NCBI GenBank assembly: GCA_003117195.1 | Contig: BDSI01000216.1 | Span: 2,501 to 66,500, forward strand | Source of the DNA: Eudorina sp. 2006-703-Eu-15 | Taxonomy: Eukaryota > Chlorophyta > Chlorophyceae > Chlamydomonadales > Volvocaceae | DNA length: 64,000 nt | Direction of reading: 5' to 3' | Part shown: one piece after another, positions 20,499-31,184 of the stretch | Layout of the letters: each line of letters begins with the position of its first letter | How positions within the stretch are numbered: the first letter of the stretch is position 1 | The notes under the pieces: generated by a model | The model's input: only the letters and a program-made list of their open reading frames with translations | Told to the model about the DNA's origin: nothing | The model's database searches: none | Position numbers and translations under genes: made by a program

Positions 20499-23400
20499 AT
20501 GTGTTTTGCCGTCTGGCTCATACTTATGACTGCGCTACTCCTCTCCCTACCAGTGAAAGCGGACGAACGTAGTCTGTTCCATCAATGGTTTGAGATGCCG
20601 CAAGACAAGGGTGTGCCTGACAACTATGCCAAACAGCTGGAGCAGACCCTGCAGGATTTTATTCTCACCCACAGAACAAAGGCCATAAACATCTTTCTCA
20701 ACACCTCCGCCGGTCACGAAGCTGGCATCCTTGCGGGCATCGTCTCTCGGGCATCACGCATAGTGGAAGCCAGCGACAAGGAGATTGACACGCTCCTTTC
20801 TTCCACAAATGCCCTCCTGAGCTATTTGCCGGGAAGCTACGATGGTTGGCCGTTGGCACGCCGGGTGCTCCTGGCCAGTTTCATGCTGAGATACGCGAAA
20901 CATAGGCCATTCGACTCGACGGCATCCGCAGCGACAGTGCAATCCATTTTGCTGAAGGTGGGACCCAATGCTTGCATGCAACGTCAGAGCGCGTGTTGTC
21001 TTCTTGGTGTTGCTGTTATAACCGGGTGCCGTTGCTCTGCATGCGACCCTCCTCGCAGATGTATGAGCAGCTGAAAGCGTCCGCGAAGCAGAAGGGACTG
21101 ATAGAGTTTATGCACGTCAGCAAATCGGGCGGCTCAAGCTTCTGTCAGTTGGCTAAAGCGAACGGTTGCTCCTCGGAGGATTTCGGCTGGAACAATTGCC
21201 TAATTATGGACTTCAATGACGGAGTGAGTAACAACAACGTCGTAGCACTAACAGTTGGGCAGTCGGCACTTAATTAGCTGCTCGTGAATGTGCTCCTCCC
21301 CCAATGTTGGCCTGACGGCCTGAGCGCCTGATGACGTCGTCCGACCCAAGAGGGCATCCCAGAGCTGCCCGCGCTCCCCAAAGCACAACAGGCACGCACA
21401 TGCGACGACACGCCGCAACATATTTTTACAGTACAGCACATGACTTGCAATTAGATAGCGAAACGATTGGGACGGTAGGGCCATTTGAGCGCCTCCCCGA
21501 TGGCTGACTTGGTCCAACCAGTCAAAGCCTCAACCAAAGTAACCCTCCAACCATATCACTTCCCCCACACGCAACTCCCGGCCCCCATCCCAACCACCAG
21601 TTCCTGCGCTCCCATCCCAACCATCGCAGCACCCGCCAAACCCAAACTGCAACACGGCCGTGTCGGCCTCCGGTCCGGCTCTCACACCTCCCCCCGCACC
21701 CGTCCTCACCCCATCCCTAAACCCAACCCCGACCCCAACCCCATCCCGCTCGCCGCCCCCCCCCCTCCCATGCTGTCCTCCTCTCCGCCCTGGCCGGATC
21801 GCCTCGCCCGCCGTCATCACCTCGCCCGCCGTCGTCACCTCGCCGTGTCGCCTGATCGCCTCCCGGACCCCCATCGACGACACCCACAGCCGCGGTACTT
21901 TGATGCGGAGGTCCACGCGCAGCTCCGCGGCGACGAGAAGACGCGCTGCGACCGCGGCTTCAAGCTGATGCGGCCCCGCACCGACCTGCCCGACTGCGCC
22001 GACCGCCGGCAGTGGCTGCGGGAGCAGGGCTTCACCATGTACGCGAACGAGTACACGGCGTTCGGCGGCGGGGAGGACCCCTCCCTGGCGCACCCCTGCC
22101 GCAACATGCTGACGGTCCTGGAGGTGAGGCCGTGCCGTGCCGTGCCGTGCCGTGCACGGAGATGCCTGAAAAAGTACGGCAAAGTACGGCAACATTTTGT
22201 ACGGCATATGCGCGTGCACGCGTGCATCCCGTGCTGGTCTGCTCTGCGCGCCGAGATGTGGACAGTGGACAGTGGACAGGACCAATCCAATCCAAAACAA
22301 TCGACTTAGAATGATCATGCCCCATACATGATCATCCCCCTTGTCTGTGTCCATCTCATTCCACAGATCCGACAGCCGTTCAGCCGCGTCATCTCCCACC
22401 TCAAACACGCCTGGTTCAACTACGCGATGTACTGCGGCGATCACCGCGACGCCTACTTTGCCGGCGGCCACAACACCTCCACTTGGGCGGCCCTCATGCC
22501 CGCCGCCACCAACAACTACATCATCCGCTCCCTGCTGGGCGAGGCCGTCTTCAACCTGCCCCTCGGCGCAATCACGCGCGCGCACCTGGACCTCGCACGG
22601 CAGCTCATGGCCGAGCAGTACGACGTTCTGCTCGTACTTGAGGACCAGCAGGGGCTCGCGCGGGCGATGCGGTACGGCCTGGGCTGGGGCGTCCAAGAGA
22701 AACACGCCAACGCGCGGGGCAAGACGCGGGACACGAACCTGGGGCTGCCGGAGGATCCGGAGCGGCTGATGGCGCTGAACGATCTGGACACGGAGCTGTA
22801 CAACTTTGGGTTGGTGCTGGCGCGGTTGGATGGGATCATGTACGCGGCGGCGGCGGCGCTGCCGGAGGAGTTCGGCAGTGGCGGGGGCAGCAGCAGCGGC
22901 GGAAGCGGTGGCGGCGGCGGCGGCGGCGGCGGAGCGATGGAGCCGGATACGGCGACGGCGGTGGGGGAGGGCGGCGGCGCGCCGGGGACGGGTGAGGAGG
23001 GTCTGGCGGCCCCGGCAGCGGCGGCGGTGGGTTCAGTACTGGCAGCGGGACCAGCGGGTGACGACGGTCTGACGTTGCCGACGGCAGCGGAGACCGGGCC
23101 AGCAGTGGCGGCGGCAGGTTCGGCGGTGGCGGGGCCAGCGACAGCGGCGGAGGCGGAGCCGGCATTGGAGCTTGCGGCGGCGACGGGGTCAGCAGCGGAG
23201 GTGGAGCCGGCGGCGGAGATGTCGGCGGCGGAAGCGACAGTCGCGGCACTCGAAGCCGCCGCTGATATGATGCGGCGGCGGTTCACCCTCAGACGCTGGC
23301 TGAGGGGACTCACGGCCTCCTCCTCCTCGTCCTCCTCGGGCGGCGGCGGCGGCAGCGTTAGGTCCAAGGGAACACCTTCAAGCGAAAGCGAAGGCGACCT

Positions 23401-23698
23401 TAATTCGGGGAAACAGGCGACCCATGGGTCAGTGACGGCTGCAGGGCACCGACATGCACATCACCACCGGGCGCCGCCGGCGGGCCACCGACATGGCGGC
23501 GGCGGCGGCGGCGGCAGTGCCAAAGGGAAGTCGGGGACAAAGCCCCATGGGCACTTGACGGCGCCCAGCGCCGCGACCGGCATGACCAGCGCGGAGGGCG
23601 GAGGGGGCGGCGAGGGCGACGGCGGGATTATCGAAACCGTGGAGGCGCTGGGCGGGGCGGCGGACCTCCCCTCGTGCGGGTGGGTGGGGCTTCCCTGA
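20499..23698 (+). CDS. Secreted/Golgi sulfotransferase-like protein with Gly/Ala/His-rich tail
   Basis: Probably transfers sulfate from PAPS to extracellular glycans or matrix proteins in the secretory pathway. Exons 20499-20957, 21059-21223, 21890-22123 and 22367-23698 are all phase 0 and give 729 aa. The ATG at 20499 opens a signal peptide (MCFAVWLILMTALLLSLPVKA). The HVSKSGGSSFC segment (about 172-182) matches the 5'-phosphosulfate-binding loop of the HxxKTGGTS type. IRQPFSRVISH (about 287-297) fits the 3'-phosphate-binding region. TNNYIIRSLLGE and DTELYNFGLVLARLDG are typical of the large volvocine members of this family as I know it. From about residue 455 on the protein is low-complexity Gly/Ala/Ser/Glu with a His-rich patch near 680. 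Possible TGTAA poly(A) signal at 24320. Acceptor substrate unknown. Confidence 0.85.
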
Positions 23699-23778
23699 TT
23701 GGGGCCCGCCGGTGAGGGAGGAGGGCATGTGTCGATCGAGATGGGCACATAGCGCGGTGGAGGGGGGGCCCCAAGGAG

Positions 23779-23812
23779 GCGATTTCGCTGTCTTTATTGA
23801 CAAAAAAGGGGG
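23779..23812 (+). repeat. Dispersed module B, copy 3
   Basis: GCGATTTCGCTGTCTTTATT then GACAAAAAAGGGGG, about 80 bp downstream of the sulfotransferase stop codon, probably in its 3' UTR. Confidence 0.75.
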
Positions 23813-26405
23813 CCAAGGAGCCAAGCAAGTAAGGCGCCTGCGAGCGGTGAGGCAGTGGGTCATGTCCAGGCCGCTGCAAATGCGCGCGGCGAGGAACGCC
23901 CTGTAGGGCTGTCAAGAGGGCGCCGCCGCGGTGGCCCAGGTACCTGAAACTTGCGTGGTGGGGTGGCTGGCCGGCTGTCGGAGGCTGTTGGCTGTTGGCT
24001 GTAGCAGGCTGCACCGCCGCGGTTCAAAGTCACATTTTGCTGGTGTGCTTGGTGGTGGAGGCTCTTAGCAGCAGCAACAGCAGCAACAGCAGCAGGTGCA
24101 GCGGCAGCGGCAGCAGCGACGGGGGCGGGGAAGGACGGGACGGGACGGGACGGGGCGGGACGGTGAGCTGCCCTCGGACAGAAGTTTGATTTTGGTGGCG
24201 GTGGTGGTAAGGGTTTGGAGGGGGCGGAGGCGAAGGCAGCTGCAGCTGCAGCGGGAAACGAGAGACAGCGAAAAGGAACGCGACGGGTCCCGACCGACGG
24301 TAACGAATGGAGGCCAACGTGTAAGGCGTAGCGCATGCACGGAGCAATAACTGCGGAGTTGGCGAGCTGCCAGAGTGGTGATAGATTGGGTTTGGGTTTC
24401 ATTATGCCGTGTAGGAATCACATAAACGAGAAGTATGGATGGCGCCGTCGCCGTCCTGTCGTGTGCATTTCACTTCGGTGTATGGTTTTGACGCATGGTT
24501 TTGCTTTTGTTACCTCTCTTTCTGTTCTCCTTGCGAGGATGGAAGAAACACGTCTGGGGCGGGCGGTACGTCAACGCTGCGAAGAGGATGCGTTTGGCGG
24601 GAGGCAGGATAAGATGATGGTGATGATGATAGTGATGATAACGATGATAACGAGGATGCCGATCACTGTTGTTCTTACGGTGCGCGGCAGGTGAACTATC
24701 CGCGGCTAGGGATTGCATGGGTACGAATTGCGACCGCCGCTGCTGCGGCGGTGTTGGGCCGTCGCGGTCGGTCCTGCCATGTCGTTCCGCCGCCGCCACC
24801 TCCACACACACGCGCCTCCCCCAGATCGCCGCTGAGAGTCGACGCACGCATCGATTGGCGGGGTTGGAGGGGAGGCGAGGGGCGGAGGGTGGCGGGTTCG
24901 GCTCCTTCGGGATGGATGGGGATAGGGGTGAGGATGGCGATGGAGGACAAGGGACGGATGACAGCGGGTTCGGGGGTACGGGGTACGGGGTACGGCATCC
25001 ACGCCGGGTCGCCAGGAGGGTGGTTAGGGGGAGAGACTTGGAAAGAATGGGACATCATCCCTCTAGCGTACTTGGTGGCTTGGACGCAGTTGTGGTTTCA
25101 CCCCTGGGGCCGGGGGCGGGGCGGGGCAGGGGCCGGGCAGGGGCCGGGCGGGGGCCGGGCAGGGGCCGGGCGGGGGCCGGGCGGGCGTGCTGTCTCCGTA
25201 CTAGCGGGACACGGTAGACAGCGGTGTTCTTTCCTTGACAGCGGGGCACGGCAGGCGTGCTTCCGGCCCTGGACCTTGCTGACTGACTGATTGGCTGACG
25301 GCGGACTGAATGAATGATTTAGCTCAGGTGTGTTGTCACAGCACAGTCGGTGGTGACGCGGAACGACGCAGCGCACGGTTGGGGGCGCCAATCGTCGATG
25401 TGCCCTGACCTGCCTGTTGGGGATGGATGGGGGGGGGTGGCGTGTGCGCAAAAGATAACCGAGCCGCGTGTGTGTGCGTGTGTTGAGCGAGGAACGCTCC
25501 CTCCGCGAGCGCCTGTGTGTTGGCAGGGCAGGCAGGCAGAGCAGGAGTGCAAGGGACATGCAAGGGACATCGGCCATGCCCGTAGGCCACACGACTGACC
25601 CCTGCCGCAGCCCACAAAACAGTGCGCGCGTGTGTGTGTGTGTGTGTGTCTGTGAGTGAATGTCTGTTGAGTGTTCAGCGAGCAAACCCGCCCAACCCAA
25701 ACCAGTCTGCGTGTATTTTTCGGAGTAGTGATGGGTGATCGGGCTGACTGCCGACCTGCCGACACCGGCGCGACGATGAAGTGCACTTGCTGCACTTGCT
25801 GCACTTGCTGATGGATGATGGATGATGCGGACGCGGTGTGATACAATGATTGCAGCGATGTCGTACCGCCAGCAGGTGTTCAAGTGGATGGCAGGATGGG
25901 TGGGACGGGACCGGGGGCGGAGATGGGACTGGCCTGGGGTAGGGTAGGGTAGGGTGGGGTGGGGTGGGGTGGGGTGAGATGGAGTTGGGGTGGGATGGCT
26001 TGAGGTGGGGAGGGACGGGGTGGGGTGGGGGTTGGGGTGGGGTGGCGCGTGTATTTATCACCGGAGACTGAACGGAATTCCCCCGGGGCCGGGGCAGGAC
26101 AAGGGGCAGATGAAGCCCCCGGTATGCGGTAGACCTCTAGGGTTTATGTATTTTTTTCTCTTGTTGAGCTTCCTCTTGTTGAGTTTTGTTGGGATGGCGG
26201 CAGCGTGGATTGCGATTGCGATTTCGTCTCCTCTCCCCTCTCTGCTTGCGGTGGAGTTGGAGTTCTCGCCTCTGGACGGGCCCCCCTGCTGAGTGGTGGT
26301 TGTGGTGGTTGTAACAACGCGACCTGTGCGCGTGGTTCCTGGGTCCTGGGTGGGATCCTGTTCCTCCTGTTGGTCCTCTTGCGGACGTGCGCTAAGGTGT
26401 GCACG

Positions 26406-26441
26406 TGGTGGTGGTGGTGGTGGTGGTGGTGGTGGTGGTGT
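26406..26441. repeat. (GGT)12 microsatellite
   Basis: Uninterrupted GGT triplets in intergenic DNA. Confidence 0.9.
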
Positions 26442-28020
26442 GTTTGCGCCGGGTCGCGATCCCTTGGCGGGAGGGGGGTTACATTGCTCCCCTCGTGCTA
26501 ATACCCTTTGAGGCCCCCAGATCCAGGAATATGCGCAGGACTTGCTGACTCGACGATCACTCGGCGAAGGAGTGGTTGTGTAACTCGCTGATGAAGTGGT
26601 TGTTTGAGCTTCTCTCGACAAATATCTGTATCTGGGTAGTTGGCTGGGTAGGACGATCGACCCAGAGGTGGCAGTTGGCCGCATGCACGCATGGGTGTCG
26701 CATTAGCATGATGTTTTCAGCGAGGGACCCCAAACCCCGAACCGACGGAATATATATGTGTGCGTGTGTGTGTGTGTGTTGTTCAAGAGGTTAGGAAGAG
26801 GTACATAACAGCTGTTTTCGAGATGTCGACGCTGTAGCGGAAGCTGCAGCAGACGGATTTGTCCATTGCGCCGCCGACGGGTTGCGGCCTGGCTTGCCGA
26901 CTGAGTCGTGCCTGCGTGCCTTCCTCCGTCCTCGCTGCTCGCCCTCGTTACCAGCTGCAGTGGCAGCGGGTATCGGGGGAGAAGGGGCGCGGCGCCGTCT
27001 CGTGTGCCGTGCTCGAGGCGTCTGCGCGACTGGCTTTTGCGCCGGAGGACGAATCTAGGCGTAGTTGTATTCGCTTACGATGGTGAACTGTACGGAATAA
27101 CGGCACTTTGTCTTTGGGGATCGCTGGTGCATGGTGTGTTGGCAACTTGGCATGCGTGTCGAGGCAGGCGGGTGTTGGCATGCGGAAAGGTGCTCCCGCG
27201 TGATGAGCGGATGAGTACGGCGCACGTGATCGACGTCAGAGCATATGCGGCGATCGATGGTGGGTCTATCTATCTCGGGCACCTCCGGTGCCGCCTGCTG
27301 CTGAGCATGTGTCAGTGCGTGGCACGGGGATTATTGGAGCCGCCGGGGGCCGCAAAGAGAGTGTGCGTTTAGCAACGAAGCTAACCCGGAATGCAGGGGG
27401 CTTACTTGCTAGTCGACTTGCATGATAGGGGATGGAGTGCGCTTTGTGTGTCGATGTGGGTCGGGCGCGCGAGCGTGCATGCCGGATGTCGGGGAATGGG
27501 GGCCGCCTGCACCTGCATCACGCGCTGTGCATGTGGACGAGCCTGGACGAGCACACCCGGGACAGGGAAGCGAGGCATCGAGCCGCATGCATTTGGATGG
27601 GTTGCCCAAGAATGTAGTCAAGAGGGACGCGGTCGTAGTGCAATCCGTTTTTGCATGTATCATACTAACTGTGTTGGATGCAGACGTGGAACGAAAATTG
27701 ATGGCGAGTTGCGTTCGTAATCTGTTGGCGGGCGCAACTCACTTTCAATCTTCGTTCATGCAGCAAGTTTATTACGAAGAGAGATAGTCAGATGACCTTG
27801 CTTGCCGGGGTGCCGCGCTGCCGCCTTCTCGGCTTGTGCCCGTTGGCGGTTGTTGCGCACAACGAAACGTTCGTACAAGATCATAGACTAGCTCCAACTG
27901 CATGTTCGACGGGTGGTGCTTGTGATGGCTACTTGCAGTATCATATCCTGTTTAAAACGACAACGCAACCCAAACAATCCGTTCAGTCAACCCTCGCCGC
28001 GTGATGCATTTTGTTTGGGG

Positions 28021-29144
28021 ATGATTATCCTAAACATATGGCTAATAATTTGCTTATGGCTGCAGCAATGTGATGGCTCGCGACCTCTGCATCGAACTGA
28101 GGTGTCCCACCGAACTGAGGTGTCCCACCTCTTCAAGTCCAGGCGTTGCACGCCTATTGCGTTTATACAGAAAACACATACGTTGACAGAACGCTTTGTC
28201 ACCAGTGCTAAACTCGCCAAGCAGCAGGTGGAAAGATGTGGTGGGTATCACCGGGTCATCTTGTACTCGGAAAGCGCAGCACATAAGCAGACAGAAGAGA
28301 ATACCAATGATCAAGACAATTTGTTTTACGAGCTGCTGGACGCGCTGGGCAGGCGTTCCGTAGTTACGATAACGGCAGCTGATGTTTCAGTTGCGTTCGG
28401 TCTCGAATGGGACCGCTTGACAGCTCTGGCCAATGGGGAGAATTTCATGTGGTATCGACCCGATGCGTTCGAAATCACATGGTAAGCGGTGCACGGCCCC
28501 TGGGACGATTACTGTTGCCTCCCCGGAACAAGCCCCAACGGGCTGTTGCATCCACAGGTCAGAGCGCACTTGACCCTCATCGCCGTCCCCGTCCCCGTCC
28601 CCGTACCCACCCCCGGCACCTCAGGCATGAGCTCTTCATCGACGACCTGCCGCCGCACTTCGCCCACGTCTGGTTCGCCGAATTCGACGTTGCCTGGACA
28701 GGCAACCTGCCCGGCCTGCTGACCGGCGCCTTCTCCCCCGCCTCCGACTTTGTCTGCTCCTCCGAGGACATGCCCAACGCCACCTTCGTGGGGCCCGACT
28801 GGCACCACTTCCGCAAGCGCAACTGGCTGCAGGACAGCGAAGTACGGCAGTGCCTCGTCATGCTCGTGCGCTACAGCCGCCGCATGCTGGCCACCATCGC
28901 GGCCGAGACGCGCATGCAGCACTTCCAGTACGGCGAGATGACGGGCGCCGCCATCTGCGCCCGCCACGGCAGCTGGTGCTCCCTGGAGTCTTTCAACCAC
29001 ACGTGGCCGCTGGTGGGCCACGACGAGAACGGCAAGACGCTGTTTTCGTGGGCGGCGCGGATCGATGAGGAGGGCTGGGCCAAGATCACGGCCGCCCACC
29101 AACCAGATCAGCCGGGCCAGCTGTATCACGCACTCAAGTGGTGA
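28021..29144 (+). CDS. Membrane-anchored or secreted protein of unrecognised family (possible glycosyltransferase-like)
   Basis: Exon 1 (28021-28481) starts at an ATG encoding a hydrophobic signal or anchor (MIILNIWLIICLWLQQC). Donor GTAAGC at 28482. Exon 2 starts at 28625 after CACCTCAG and completes a Trp codon, giving FEITWHELFIDDLPPHF and about 326 aa to the TGA at 29144. Exon 2 has HVWFAEFDVAWTGNLPG (an acidic EFD motif after hydrophobic residues, as in some GT-A enzymes) and a well-mixed, Cys- and Trp-containing globular region (GEMTGAAICARHGSWC). An 18-bp in-frame tandem duplication encodes RTEVSH twice (28093-28130). TGTAA candidate at 29727. The gene structure is well supported. The glycosyltransferase idea rests only on the anchor plus acidic motif and is weak. 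Confidence 0.7.
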
Positions 29145-31184
29145 GCGCCGGGGGAGAGCCTCCCCTGGCGGCGGCCGCCGCTCTTGGACCCCTTCCTGGA
29201 CCCCCCCTTCCCCCCCCTGGACCACCTTCTGGCGCTGCGGGTTGGGGTTTTGAGCGGCCGGCCCGGCGGCGTGCAAGTAAAGTAAGGATTTCATGGACTG
29301 ACACAAGGAAGCGATCAGAGATGTCTTGTGGGTCGTTGTTATCTAATCGTCGATGTACGGGGAGATGGTGACGTGGAAACCATCTCCGGTTATGGGAAGC
29401 GACACGGGTCTTCGGTGGCACCAAAAGAACAACGTACAGCGCACCATAACAACTTCAAGGAAGCATACGCGTGCGAAGTGCGCCGGGGCTCGCCTTGCCG
29501 TGAACCGTTGTCGCTGGTGTTGATGGTGGTTGATGGTTGGTGTGTTTGGTGGTGGTTGGTGGTTGGTCTGTTCGGACGTTGGGCTGCTCGGCAGGCGGTG
29601 AGCGCTAAGCGGCGGATTGAGTGACCCGTCCGGTGGTGATCCAGGTCCGGTGCACGGGCGGTCAGGTGCGCGGCAACAAAGTGACGTTCCAGTGCTTGAG
29701 TGGCGCGTGTGAGCGCACTTCGATTTTGTAATGCGATTTTGTGATGTGATTTTGTGATGCGATCGAATTACCTCTGCGGGCACGTACTAGGGTTTAGGAT
29801 GGCGGGAAAACGTGGATGGCGGGAAAACGTGGTTGCAAGGTGGGGCCGAGGCGGGGGCCGAGGTGGGGGGTGGGCAAGTCCGCGGGGATCTAGGGTGGAG
29901 GGCGGACTAGGGTGCGCGAATGGGCCGGGCAACCACGCCGGGTGTCAGCCAGGCAGGGACGCGGGCCAGCGTACGACCCGAACCTCCACTCTTGCTGCAG
30001 CCGTTACAAGCGGTGGCCCCGCATGGGTCCCGAGCTCCCGACCGGGCGATGGATCCAACGGGGGCCCCAGATGGCTTGACCCGCGGTGGGATTGTTGATG
30101 GTACGCCGGCGCGCGGGAGTGGCGGGCGGCATCACGGGACGCGTTGGAAGGGCGGCCGCGATCCGGTGGCGATCCGGTCGCACCGCCGTGCGCGAGTTGG
30201 AAGGGCGGCGGTCGCACCGCCGTGCAAGTCGGGACCCACCAGCTGCATGCGCGGGAGCGGCGAAGGCAGCAGCACCATAACGCGGGCAGCAATCATCGCT
30301 GGCGACCGCGGCGTGCAGCAGTGGCAGGCCTGCAGCAGCGGCAGCAGCTGCGCCGCCGCCGCGCGTTGCTGCCGTGTGCGTTTGGGGGCCGACCTTCGCA
30401 AACCGCTGTGTCCATTCGTGTCCAGGGGGGCCGCATTTGTTGGATGCGGAGTACGATATTTTACATGCTCAGCCGTATGCATTGCCGCCGGTGAGGAGAT
30501 TCCCACCTGGGTGCGCAGCCGGCTGACCGGGTGCATCGTACACATGTTGGCCCACCCATAGCCGCATAAACATGGCGGCATTGAGGGGGGCCCTCTGGTG
30601 GTTCGGCTGTCAGCTGACGTTGTGTATCGATGGTTTTGCTGCTGTGTATTGTCGCGGTGGGACGTCGTTTGTGGGCCCGGATTGGGACGGCCCGGATACA
30701 TTTCGGTGTACGGTATCTGTTCCATGGATTTCAGCTCGTGATGACGATGCCATTTAGATACCAAATTGCTCAAAGGGCTTCCTAATCAGAGCTATTGTCT
30801 CCGACAGGAAGGGGTCACTTGGTTGCCCGGAGTACTCGCCGGCGTTGTGGTGGGAGCAGGGAGGTGGCGTTGATGGTGGTTGATGGGAAGCTTCCGAACT
30901 GAATCTTCGCAGTCTTATGTGTGAGCTCGCGGAGATATTTCCTATATACATGATATAAGAAATTTAATTACTTACCTCGTTATGTACCATAACACACAAG
31001 ATTAGCCTTCTCAACCACTCCCAGTACGTCAAAAGTGCATCACAAAGCTCGAGTGCCCGACAAAGGGCAAAGGCAATAATGCAGCGCACGTTATAAACCT
31101 CATAACAGCTCGCCTCATATCGCACCGTCGTCCAGCTTCAAGGAGAACAACCGGTGCAACACCTGTCAGAAGTATTCGAACTAC
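29145..31184. other. Intergenic stretch
   Basis: It holds the 3' flank of the preceding gene and presumably the promoter of the isochorismatase gene; the last 250 bp (about 30.93-31.18 kb) are AT-richer. There is a 17-bp direct duplication of ATGGCGGGAAAACGTGG at about 29799-29834. Around 30.1-30.24 kb the words GTCGCACCGCCGTGC and TTGGAAGGGCGG are duplicated. No gene recognised. Confidence 0.5.

Larger units (their letters stand above)
23699..28020. other. Gene-poor interval
   Basis: No exon with recognisable domains on either strand. It contains the sulfotransferase 3' flank with a module B copy (23779-23812) and a GGGGCCGGGC-type repeat (about 25100-25190). There is also a TGCACTTGC triplet repeat (about 25782-25810), a (GT)n run at 25627-25650 and a (GGT)n run at 26406-26441. 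Short frames exist but have no splice-consistent extension. Confidence 0.5.

Noticed and set aside
24691..25290. Arg/Gly-rich plus frames
   Set aside because: Driven by the GGGGCCGGGC repeat at 25100-25190; no domain.
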